DNA from: Barnesiella propionica
GTDB taxonomy: Bacteria > Bacteroidota > Bacteroidia > Bacteroidales > Barnesiellaceae
Assembly (NCBI RefSeq): GCF_025567045.1
Contig: NZ_JAOQJK010000002.1
Location: 62,001-126,000, forward strand
DNA: 64,000 bases
Direction: 5' to 3'
Position numbers and translations under genes: made by a program
Shown: positions 54,698 to 62,544 of the stretch, piece after piece
Numbering within the stretch: the first letter of the stretch is position 1
Layout of the letters: each line of letters starts with the position of its first letter
The notes under the pieces: model-generated
Databases searched by the model: none
What the model saw: the letters and a program-made list of their open reading frames with translations, nothing else
Told to the model about the DNA's origin: nothing

Positions 54698-55717
54698 ATG
54701 AGTACAATTATTTTAGGGATAGAATCTTCTTGTGACGATACGTCCGCTGCGGTGATCCGTGACGGAGTTATCATGTCCAATGTCATTGCAAGTCAGGCTG
54801 TACATGAAGCGTTTGGCGGTGTGGTTCCCGAACTTGCATCCAGGGCTCATCAACAAAATATAATTCCGGTGGTATCCGAAGCCATTAAACGGGCTGGGAT
54901 CGCCAAAGAAGAATTGAATGCTATCGCTTTCACGCGGGGCCCCGGCTTATTGGGTTCACTACTCGTAGGGACCTCTTTCGCTAAAGGGCTTGCCACTTCG
55001 TTGAATATTCCCATGGTCGATGTAAACCATTTGCAGGCGCATGTCCTGGCTCATTTTATTAAAGAGAGTGAGGATGATAATGATCAACCGTCCTTTCCAT
55101 TTCTTTGCCTGTTAGTATCCGGTGGTAATTCTCAGATTATTCTGGTTAAGGCTTATAACGATATGGAGGTGATAGGGCAAACTATAGACGATGCCGCCGG
55201 AGAAGCGTTCGATAAATGTGCCAAAGTAATGGGTATGCCTTATCCGGGGGGACCTATTGTTGATCGTTTGGCAAAGGAAGGCAATCCTAAAGCATTTGTT
55301 TTGAGTAAGCCTCATATTGCCGGATATAATTATAGTTTCAGCGGGCTTAAAACTTCTTTTCTGTATTTACTGAGGGATAATTTGAAGGAAAATCCCGATT
55401 TCATCGAAAAAAACAAGGCCGATTTGTGTGCTTCATTACAAGCAACAGTAGTATCTATTCTGATGGATAAATTATATAGGGCTGCTCGTGATCTGGGAAT
55501 AAAAGAAGTAGCGGTGGCCGGCGGGGTTTCTGCTAATTCCGGAGTTAGGGGTGCTTTTGAAGATTATTCAAAACGGTACGGATGGAAGATTCATTTGCCT
55601 AAATTCGCTTTTACAACCGATAATGCGGCGATGGTCGCTATAACCGGGTATTATAAATTCCTTGATAAACAATTTTGTCCTGTTTCCGAGGTTCCTTTTG
55701 CCCGGGTAGAATTATGA
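54698..55717 (+). CDS. tsaD: tRNA N6-adenosine threonylcarbamoyltransferase
   Basis: A 339-aa Kae1/TsaD enzyme placing threonylcarbamoyl on A37 of ANN-decoding tRNAs. ILGIESSCDDTSAA at the N-terminus is the ASKHA phosphate motif, NHLQAHVLAH holds the metal-binding histidines, and LVSGGNSQI, DDAAGEAFDK and TDNAAMVAI follow. Start and length match the family. The M48 protease begins 4 bp after the stop, so tsaD heads a three-gene unit. Confidence 0.97.
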   Translation: MSTIILGIESSCDDTSAAVIRDGVIMSNVIASQAVHEAFGGVVPELASRAHQQNIIPVVSEAIKRAGIAKEELNAIAFTRGPGLLGSLLVGTSFAKGLATSLNIPMVDVNHLQAHVLAHFIKESEDDNDQPSFPFLCLLVSGGNSQIILVKAYNDMEVIGQTIDDAAGEAFDKCAKVMGMPYPGGPIVDRLAKEGNPKAFVLSKPHIAGYNYSFSGLKTSFLYLLRDNLKENPDFIEKNKADLCASLQATVVSILMDKLYRAARDLGIKEVAVAGGVSANSGVRGAFEDYSKRYGWKIHLPKFAFTTDNAAMVAITGYYKFLDKQFCPVSEVPFARVEL

Positions 55718-55721
55718 TATA

Positions 55722-56969
55722 ATGGAATATAATGCTCTGTTCTGGATAATAATTTTTATTGTGACAGGCGAATATCTTTTGTCCCAATATTTGTCATTAT
55801 GTAACCGTAGAGCGGCTTCTCAGGAACTTCCTGAGCTTCTTGCCGGATTTTATGACAAAGAACAGTATGCACGGCAACAAGATTATTTCAAGGTGAATAA
55901 TCGCTTCGGAAGTGTTACTTCTACGCTCATGTGGATACTTACAGTAATATTGCTGTGTATCGGATTTTTCGGATGGCTGAACGGCAAAAGTCTGGAAATA
56001 ACATCTTCGCCTGTTTTGTCGGCTTTAGTGTTTTTCGGGATCGTAGGTTTGGGAAGCGAATTGATAAGTTTGCCGGTGGAATGGTATGAAACTTTTGTTA
56101 TTGAAGAACGTTTCGGATTCAACCGAATGACAAAATGTACTTTTATTCTGGATAAAATCAAATCTTTATTATTGACGGCTTTGATAGGAGGCATGCTATT
56201 GGGACTTACCGTATATTTATATGAGATATTCGGTCAGATGTTCTGGATTTCGGCTTGCTGTGCCGTCATGCTGGTGCTCACTTTCATGAGCCTTTTTTAT
56301 TCGCAGTGGATAGTTCCGGTTTTTAATAAACAGACTCCTTTAGAGTCCGGGGAATTGCGTAATGCTATAGAAGACTTTGCCTCTGAAGCAGGTTTTCAGA
56401 TTCATGATATATATGTGATAGACGGTTCGCGTCGGTCTACCAAAGCCAATGCTTATTTTAGCGGCTGGGGCGCTACTAAAAGAATCGTATTATATGATAC
56501 GCTTATACAGGATTTTTCGGTTCATGAAATAGTTGCCGTTCTTGCCCATGAGATGGGACATTGTAAGCATAATGATACATTGAAGATGTGGAGTCTTTCG
56601 ATATTTAATGTGTTGTTATTGTTTTTTCTTTTTTCTTTGACAATCGATAATACTTATTTGGCCGGAGCTTTGGGAAGCCGGGAGTCATCGTTTATGCTTT
56701 CGTTGGTTGCGTTTTCTTTGTTATATACGCCAGTGAGCCTGGTGACGGGGCTTGTGATTAATAGTATGACACGCCGGGCTGAATACGCTGCCGATCTTTA
56801 TGCCGCATCTTGTGGTCTGGCAGTTCCCCTGATAGAAGGATTAAAAAAAATATCGGTGAAGTCGCTGACTAATTTGACCCCTGATAAACGATATGTATGG
56901 TTTTATTATTCGCATCCTACGCTTTTACAACGTATGGCTAATTTAAATAAAAGAAAGGATTTGCTATGA
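55722..56969 (+). CDS. M48 family metalloprotease (Ste24/CAAX-type)
   Basis: A 415-aa integral membrane zinc protease. Several membrane segments (LFWIIIFIVTGEYLL, LMWILTVILLCIGFFGWL, LLTALIGGMLLGLTVYLYEI) surround the catalytic motif VLAHEMGHCKHND, with the third ligand in RRAEYAADLYAA. The N-terminal M48 domain is of the Ste24 sort (EERFGFNRMT). It may clear misfolded or stalled membrane proteins. Its stop overlaps the cinA start by 4 bp (ATGA), giving coupling. Confidence 0.93.
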   Translation: MEYNALFWIIIFIVTGEYLLSQYLSLCNRRAASQELPELLAGFYDKEQYARQQDYFKVNNRFGSVTSTLMWILTVILLCIGFFGWLNGKSLEITSSPVLSALVFFGIVGLGSELISLPVEWYETFVIEERFGFNRMTKCTFILDKIKSLLLTALIGGMLLGLTVYLYEIFGQMFWISACCAVMLVLTFMSLFYSQWIVPVFNKQTPLESGELRNAIEDFASEAGFQIHDIYVIDGSRRSTKANAYFSGWGATKRIVLYDTLIQDFSVHEIVAVLAHEMGHCKHNDTLKMWSLSIFNVLLLFFLFSLTIDNTYLAGALGSRESSFMLSLVAFSLLYTPVSLVTGLVINSMTRRAEYAADLYAASCGLAVPLIEGLKKISVKSLTNLTPDKRYVWFYYSHPTLLQRMANLNKRKDLL

Positions 56970-58222
56970 ATGTCGAAATTGTTGTTATAGGAGATGAGTT
57001 GCTGATCGGGCAAGTGATTGATACCAATTCCAACTGGATCGCTCGTGAAATGAATAAAATAGGATGGGAGGTAACTGAAATTACTACGGTTCGTGATCGC
57101 AAAGAAGAAATGGTATCTGCGTTCGACCAGGCTTTTTCCCGGGTGGATGTTGTTCTGGTAACAGGAGGCTTGGGACCGACCAAGGATGATATAACCAAAC
57201 AGACATTATGCGAGTATTTCGGTGGAAAACTTGTACTGGACGAATCGGTACTTATTAATATTGAAAGGCTGTTCCGGCTACGTAATATTCCTATGAATGT
57301 ACTTACTCATGATCAGGCTTATGTTCCGGACGTTTGCACCGTAATACAGAATGAAGTGGGTACCGCCCCTGTCATGTGGTTCGAAAAAGAAGGGAAAGTT
57401 CTGGTTTCCATGCCGGGAGTTCCTTTTGAAATGAAAGCAGTTATGATTGGTGAAGTAATTCCCAGGCTGCGTGCACGCTTTTGTCTGGATTCGGCGATAC
57501 TTCATTATACTTGTCTGGTAAAAAATTATACGGAATCCAGACTGGCGGGTTTTCTGACAGACTTTGAATCTGCGTTGCCATCTTGTGTAAAATTGGCATA
57601 TCTGCCTGCTCCCGGAGTGATAAGATTGAGATTGACGGCCCGGGGAACCGATGAAGAAGAATTGAAAAAAATATTGGATGAGCAAGCTTGTAAACTTAAC
57701 AGGCTGATAGGAGACGATGTATTTTGTAATGAAGATACGTCGCTGGCGGGAGCATTAGGGCTCATATTATTACGTAAGAATATGACTTTGGCTACAGCCG
57801 AAAGTTGTACCGGAGGTAACATAGCGCATGAAATAACACGGATACCCGGTAGTTCTGCTTATTATAAAGGAAGTGTGGTTTCTTATGCTAATGAAATAAA
57901 GGAACATGTATTAGGCGTAAGTCCTGTTTCTTTGGAAAGAGCCGGAGCCGTGAGCCGTGAAGTAGTGGAACAAATGGCTTTAGGAGCGTGCCGGGTATTG
58001 AATACTTCTTGTTCTATCGCTACGTCGGGCATTGCGGGTCCCGGCGGAGGAACACCTGAGAAACCGGTAGGTATGGTATGGATAGCTTGTTGTATTGGTT
58101 CGGATGTAGTCTCGGAAGAGTTCCGTTTTGCCAGTACCAGAGAATACAATATAGAGCGTGCGACAAGTGCTGCCATGCTTAGAATGATTAAATTTCTTAC
58201 GGAAGAACATCTCCAAAAATAA
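56966..58222 (+). CDS. cinA: CinA family protein, NMN deamidase-related
   Basis: A 418-aa two-domain protein. The N-terminal MoCF-type domain (IGDELLIGQVIDTNSNWIAR, VLVTGGLGPTKDDITK) and the C-terminal CinA domain (TLATAESCTGGNIAHEIT, GIAGPGGGTPEKPVGMVWIA) are both complete. The C-terminal domain hydrolyses nicotinamide mononucleotide, recycling NAD breakdown products. It ends the tsaD-M48-cinA unit. Confidence 0.95.
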   Translation: MNVEIVVIGDELLIGQVIDTNSNWIAREMNKIGWEVTEITTVRDRKEEMVSAFDQAFSRVDVVLVTGGLGPTKDDITKQTLCEYFGGKLVLDESVLINIERLFRLRNIPMNVLTHDQAYVPDVCTVIQNEVGTAPVMWFEKEGKVLVSMPGVPFEMKAVMIGEVIPRLRARFCLDSAILHYTCLVKNYTESRLAGFLTDFESALPSCVKLAYLPAPGVIRLRLTARGTDEEELKKILDEQACKLNRLIGDDVFCNEDTSLAGALGLILLRKNMTLATAESCTGGNIAHEITRIPGSSAYYKGSVVSYANEIKEHVLGVSPVSLERAGAVSREVVEQMALGACRVLNTSCSIATSGIAGPGGGTPEKPVGMVWIACCIGSDVVSEEFRFASTREYNIERATSAAMLRMIKFLTEEHLQK

Positions 58223-58250
58223 ATATATTTTGAATTTTACCGTTCTAAAA

Positions 58251-58282
58251 TTTGGAACGTATTTACAAAATCATTTACTTTG
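58251..58282 (+). promoter_or_regulatory. Promoter of the rpmB-rpmG-DUF4295 operon
   Basis: TTTG (58251-58254), 20 bp, then TTACTTTG (58275-58282), one mismatch from TAnnTTTG. It precedes rpmB by 50 bp. Confidence 0.6.
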
Positions 58283-58332
58283 CACTCTGTTTGTGAAAGC
58301 AGTATGAAATTAATAAAAAAATAAAGATAGCG

Positions 58333-58572
58333 ATGTCAAAGATTTGTCAAATTACAGGAAAAAAAGCTTTGGTTGGCAACAACGTTTCGCACTCCAAGAG
58401 AAGAACGAAAAGAAAATTTAATGTCAACCTGTTTACTAAAAAGTTCTTTTGGGTAGAACAGAATTGCTGGATTAGCCTGACTATTTCAGCTGCTGGTCTT
58501 CGTACCATCAACAAGTTAGGCTTGGATGCTGCTTTGAAACAAGCAGCCGGAAAAGGTTATTTAAACGCATAA
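58333..58572 (+). CDS. rpmB: 50S ribosomal protein L28
   Basis: A 79-aa large-subunit protein. [20 protein letters not shown] and [13 protein letters not shown] are the L28 hallmarks; [14 protein letters not shown] is the usual C-terminal helix. There is a single Cys near the start and no CxxC zinc pair, so it is the C-minus form. First gene of a three-gene unit. Confidence 0.97.
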   Translation: MSKICQITGKKALVGNNVSHSKRRTKRKFNVNLFTKKFFWVEQNCWISLTISAAGLRTINKLGLDAALKQAAGKGYLNA

Positions 58573-58592
58573 TTTAGAAGAGAGTTAGAAAA

Positions 58593-58781
58593 ATGGCAAA
58601 GAAAGCTAAAGGTAATAGAGTACAAGTTATCCTTGAATGTACGGAGCACAAAACAAGTGGTATGCCCGGCACGTCAAGATACATTACCACCAAAAACAGA
58701 AAAAATACCACAGAGAGATTGGAATTGAAAAAATATAACCCGATTCTGAAAAAAGTAACTATTCACAAAGAAATTAAATAA
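58593..58781 (+). CDS. rpmG: 50S ribosomal protein L33
   Basis: A 62-aa protein: [20 protein letters not shown] and [17 protein letters not shown] are typical. It has one Cys only and lacks the zinc CxxC ribbon, as expected beside a C-minus L28. It lies 20 bp after rpmB. Confidence 0.97.
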   Translation: MAKKAKGNRVQVILECTEHKTSGMPGTSRYITTKNRKNTTERLELKKYNPILKKVTIHKEIK

Positions 58782-58790
58782 GCTTGAACC

Positions 58791-58940
58791 ATGGCAAAGA
58801 AAACAGTTGCATCATTGCAGAAAGGCGAAGGCCGTACCTATTCTAAGGTAATTAAAATGGTGAAATCACCTAAAACAGGAGCTTATATTTTTCAAGAAGA
58901 AATGGTTCCTAATGACGCAGTTAAAGACTCTCTTAAGTAA
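58791..58940 (+). CDS. DUF4295 protein, 49 residues
   Basis: ATG at 58791 to TAA at 58938-58940. The peptide MAKKTVASLQKGEGRTYSKV then IKMVKSPKTGAYIFQEEMVP is the DUF4295 signature, a tiny basic protein found directly after rpmG in Bacteroidetes and probably ribosome-associated. It starts 9 bp after the rpmG stop. The role is inferred from place and basicity. Confidence 0.9.
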   Translation: MAKKTVASLQKGEGRTYSKVIKMVKSPKTGAYIFQEEMVPNDAVKDSLK

Positions 58941-58962
58941 GAATTTTACTTTAAACGATATG

Positions 58963-59004
58963 AAAAAACTTTCTCACACGAAATGTGCGGGGAAGTTTTT
59001 TTTT
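58963..59004 (+). terminator. Terminator of the rpmB operon
   Basis: AAAAAACTT (58963-58971) pairs with AAGTTTTTT, with an inner CACA/TGTG pairing, ending in a run of nine Ts. Confidence 0.8.
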
Positions 59005-59019
59005 AACATAATAAATTTA

Positions 59020-59027
59020 TAGCTTTG
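59020..59027 (+). promoter_or_regulatory. -7 promoter box of ftsY
   Basis: TAGCTTTG matches TAnnTTTG exactly, 47 bp before the ftsY ATG. The -33 position falls in the preceding T run and is not a good match. Confidence 0.4.
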
Positions 59028-59074
59028 CATTGCGAATATTTCGCTATTTCTAATTTTGATAAATATTGTAGATC

Positions 59075-60028
59075 ATGGGATTGTTCAGCTTTTTTTCAAA
59101 AGAAAAAAAAGAGACTTTGGATAAAGGTCTTTCTAAAACAAAAGAAGGCGTTTTTTCTAAACTGGCCCGGATAGTTGCCGGTAAATCAAAAGTTGATGAC
59201 GATATACTGGACGATCTTGAAGAAGTTCTGATTACTTCCGATGTTGGAGTCGATACGACTTTGCGGATAATAGAACGGATTGAGAAGAGAGTGGCCCGCG
59301 ATAAATATGTGAGTACCAGTGAACTGAAAGCTCTTTTAAGAGAAGAGATTACTGCACTGCTTACTGAGAATAGCGGGACGGACGAGAGTGAATTTACAGT
59401 ACCGCAAGACAAGAAGCCTTATGTTATTATGGTCGTCGGAGTGAACGGTGTAGGTAAAACTACTACTATTGGGAAACTGGCATACCAATATAAGAAAAAT
59501 GGAAATAGCGTATATTTAGGTGCGGCTGATACTTTCAGGGCTGCTGCTGTAGAACAATTGGTTATATGGGGAGAACGGGTAGGAGTACCGGTGATAAAAC
59601 AAAAAATGGGAGCCGATCCGGCTTCCGTTGCCTATGATGCGCTTAGTTCGGCGAAGGCAAATAATGCCGATGTCGTAATTATAGACACAGCCGGTCGTCT
59701 TCACAATAAAGTGAATTTGATGAATGAGCTGACCAAGATAAAAAATGTTATGGAGAAAGTCGTTCCGGGTGCTCCTCATGAAGTATTATTGGTTCTTGAC
59801 GGTTCGACAGGACAGAATGCTTTCGAACAGGCTAAACAATTTACAGCAGCTACTGAAGTGAATGCTTTGGCAATAACCAAACTGGACGGTACGGCAAAGG
59901 GAGGAGTGGTAATAGGTATATCGGATCATTTTAAAATGCCCGTTAAATATATAGGACTGGGAGAGGGTATGGAAGACCTGCAGGTTTTTCGCCGTCAGGA
60001 ATTCGTAGATTCTCTTTTCGGGGATTGA
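59075..60028 (+). CDS. ftsY: Signal recognition particle receptor FtsY
   Basis: A 317-aa SRP GTPase delivering ribosome-nascent chain complexes to the inner membrane. The short N-terminus (MGLFSFFSKEKKETLDKGLS) lacks the long acidic A domain, as usual outside Proteobacteria, and begins with a lipid-binding-like helix. The NG domain shows GVNGVGKTTTIGKLA, DTFRAAAVEQL, DTAGRLHN, TKLDGTAKGG and GLGEGMEDLQVF. A 112-bp gap with no feature separates it from rimO. Confidence 0.97.
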   Translation: MGLFSFFSKEKKETLDKGLSKTKEGVFSKLARIVAGKSKVDDDILDDLEEVLITSDVGVDTTLRIIERIEKRVARDKYVSTSELKALLREEITALLTENSGTDESEFTVPQDKKPYVIMVVGVNGVGKTTTIGKLAYQYKKNGNSVYLGAADTFRAAAVEQLVIWGERVGVPVIKQKMGADPASVAYDALSSAKANNADVVIIDTAGRLHNKVNLMNELTKIKNVMEKVVPGAPHEVLLVLDGSTGQNAFEQAKQFTAATEVNALAITKLDGTAKGGVVIGISDHFKMPVKYIGLGEGMEDLQVFRRQEFVDSLFGD

Positions 60029-60140
60029 ATCGGACCGGATTTATACCGGAGGTATAGTTCAGGCACGCACTCATAAGACTGTTACGGAGTTTTTTACACC
60101 GGCAGTAGTATGGATTCGTGCTTTTTATATATAAAGAAAT

Positions 60141-61436
60141 ATGGTAAAAAACAGAATAGATATTATTACATTAGGGTGTTCCAAAAATCTGGTGGATTCG
60201 GAACATTTAATGCGGCAGTTCGCGGTAGCAGGTTACGAAGTGAGGCATGACGCTGCAAGAGTGACGGGAGAGATTGTGGTGGTGAATACTTGCGGTTTTA
60301 TTGGTGATGCTAAGGAAGAGTCGGTTAATATGATTTTGGCTCTGGTAGACAAGAAAGCAAAACGTAAAATACGTAAACTTTATGTAATGGGGTGTCTGGC
60401 CGAACGCTACCGGAAGGATTTGGAAACGGAAATACCCGAAGTTGATAAATTCTATGGAAAGTTCGACTGGAAAGATCTTCTTTCCGATTTGGGAAAAACA
60501 TATGACGAGCGCTATGATTTGGAACGTGTACTTACTACGCCTCCGCATTATGCATATATCAAAATTGCAGAGGGCTGTAACCGTTTTTGTTCTTATTGCG
60601 CCATTCCTATAATTACCGGACGTTATGTTTCATATCCGATGGAAAAGATTCTTGAAGAAGTCGAATTGTTGGTCTCTCAAGGAGTGAAGGAATTTCAGGT
60701 GATAGCACAAGACCTCTCTTATTACGGACTTGACCTGTATAAGGAACTGAAATTACCGGAACTTATCGACCGAATGGCCTCTATTCCCGGAGTAGGCTGG
60801 ATACGGCTGCATTATGCATATCCGTCTCAATTTCCTTATGATTTGTTACCTGTCATGAAGAAACATAAGAATGTCTGTAAATATCTTGATATTGCATTAC
60901 AACATGTCAGTGATAATATGCTGGATAAAATGCACCGTCATGTGACCCGTAAGGAAACTTATGAGTTGCTGGAACGCATACGGAGGGAAGTTCCCGGAAT
61001 ACATATCCGTACAACGCTTATGGTAGGACATCCGGGTGAGACCGGGGCTGATTTCGAAGAATTGAAACAATTTGTAAAAGATATGCGTTTTGAAAGGATG
61101 GGGGCTTTCACTTATTCAGAGGAAGAAGGTACATTTTCGGCCAGACATTATACCGATGATATACCGGAAGATGTGAAACGGGCTCGTCTGGATGAACTTA
61201 TGGAGTTACAGGAAAGCATCGCGGCTGAAATAAATACAGGGAAAATAGGGGAAGTTCTGCAAGTGATAGTAGATCGCGAAGAAGATGATTATTATGTAGG
61301 CCGTACTGAGTATGATTCTCCTGAGGTGGATCCCGAAGTGCTTATTTCAAAAGATACACCTTTAAACATAGGCGAGTTTTATAAAGTGAGAATAACAGAT
61401 GCAATGCCATTCGAACTTATAGCCGAGTTAGTCTGA
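60141..61436 (+). CDS. rimO: Ribosomal protein S12 methylthiotransferase
   Basis: A 431-aa radical-SAM enzyme adding a methylthio group to S12 Asp. The N-terminal UPF0004 domain has the conserved cysteines (ITLGCSKNLVDSE, VNTCGFIG, VMGCLAERYR), the radical-SAM core CNRFCSYCAIP (CxxxCxxC), and the C-terminal TRAM domain begins near IGEVLQVIVDRE. All expected parts are present. menF begins 7 bp after the stop. Confidence 0.97.
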   Translation: MVKNRIDIITLGCSKNLVDSEHLMRQFAVAGYEVRHDAARVTGEIVVVNTCGFIGDAKEESVNMILALVDKKAKRKIRKLYVMGCLAERYRKDLETEIPEVDKFYGKFDWKDLLSDLGKTYDERYDLERVLTTPPHYAYIKIAEGCNRFCSYCAIPIITGRYVSYPMEKILEEVELLVSQGVKEFQVIAQDLSYYGLDLYKELKLPELIDRMASIPGVGWIRLHYAYPSQFPYDLLPVMKKHKNVCKYLDIALQHVSDNMLDKMHRHVTRKETYELLERIRREVPGIHIRTTLMVGHPGETGADFEELKQFVKDMRFERMGAFTYSEEEGTFSARHYTDDIPEDVKRARLDELMELQESIAAEINTGKIGEVLQVIVDREEDDYYVGRTEYDSPEVDPEVLISKDTPLNIGEFYKVRITDAMPFELIAELV

Positions 61437-61443
61437 TATAGAT

Positions 61444-62535
61444 ATGGAATTTATAGATATTCAACATGTAATTGCGGAAGCCCAGAGTCATTGTTTAGCG
61501 GGGAATATTCCTTTTTTTTCTTATAGAAAACCTGGTGAAGAGATGGTTTTCGGAGCGCAAATTTCGGGAAATGATGTATCTTGTCCTAGCTCCGCAGAAG
61601 CGTTTTTGCAAGAAGGTTTTTTATTAGTTCCGTTCAATATGCATGGTTCTGATGTTCCTGTTTTTATTAGAGGAGAAATAAATACTTTACAAAAACGGAC
61701 ATTAGATTTAAAAGCACTATCGGATAAAAGTTTTTTCCAGGAAGACAGTTGCTTTTCTGTAACAGATGTCGCGTTTGAAATGTATCGCCGGCAGATTGAA
61801 AACATGACCTCGTATATGCGTCAGGGAAAACTGAATAAAGCCGTTCTTTCACGGACGATCACGTTGAATAAAGCTATATATGACGATGTGGTACCTTTGT
61901 TTTTCCGGCTTGCAGAACAATATCCGGAAGCTTTTGTTTTTCTGGTCTCCACAGGTAAATACAGTTGGATAGGAGCTACACCCGAAACTTTCTTTTCAAA
62001 AAACGAAACAGGATTTTTTACAATGGCTCTTGCCGGTACAAGAAAAACCGGTACAAAAGGAGAATGGGGAGAAAAAGAACTGGAAGAACAACGTATCGTA
62101 ACCGATTATATATATAAAGCTATTACTGATATTGGAATTACTCCGGAGGTGGAGGGCCCCTTTTCCCGTAATGCTGGTCCTGTGGAGCATCTATGTACTA
62201 CTTTTAAAGGATATACGGAGCTTTCTTTTGAACAAGCTGCAGCTTTGGTAGGTGCTTTGCATCCTACTCCCGCCGTAGGCGGATTTCCGAAAGATGAAGC
62301 AATAAGGCTGATTCTGGAACAGGAGTGCCACGACAGAAGATATTACGGTGGATATCTGGGACCTTTGCATGGTAACGGATGTTTCGATTTATTTGTGAAT
62401 TTGCGCAGTATGGAATTTAACCGTCATCAGGTACGCCTTTATATCGGTGGTGGTATCACTGCTCAATCGGAACCGTTGTCCGAATGGAACGAGACGGTTG
62501 CTAAGTCCCGTACATTACTGGATATGATAAAATAA
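61444..62535 (+). CDS. menF: Isochorismate synthase
   Basis: A 363-aa chorismate-binding enzyme, first step of menaquinone synthesis. The chorismate fold is shown by LNKAVLSRTITLNK, SWIGATPETFF, MALAGTRKTGTKGEWG, VEHLCTTFKGY, LHPTPAVGGFPKDEA and GYLGPLHGNGCFDLFVNLRS. The catalytic Glu in ATPETF and the Lys of KAVLSR are in place. The adjacent menD supports isochorismate rather than anthranilate or salicylate synthesis. Confidence 0.95.
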   Translation: MEFIDIQHVIAEAQSHCLAGNIPFFSYRKPGEEMVFGAQISGNDVSCPSSAEAFLQEGFLLVPFNMHGSDVPVFIRGEINTLQKRTLDLKALSDKSFFQEDSCFSVTDVAFEMYRRQIENMTSYMRQGKLNKAVLSRTITLNKAIYDDVVPLFFRLAEQYPEAFVFLVSTGKYSWIGATPETFFSKNETGFFTMALAGTRKTGTKGEWGEKELEEQRIVTDYIYKAITDIGITPEVEGPFSRNAGPVEHLCTTFKGYTELSFEQAAALVGALHPTPAVGGFPKDEAIRLILEQECHDRRYYGGYLGPLHGNGCFDLFVNLRSMEFNRHQVRLYIGGGITAQSEPLSEWNETVAKSRTLLDMIK

Positions 62536-62544
62536 AGAATAAGT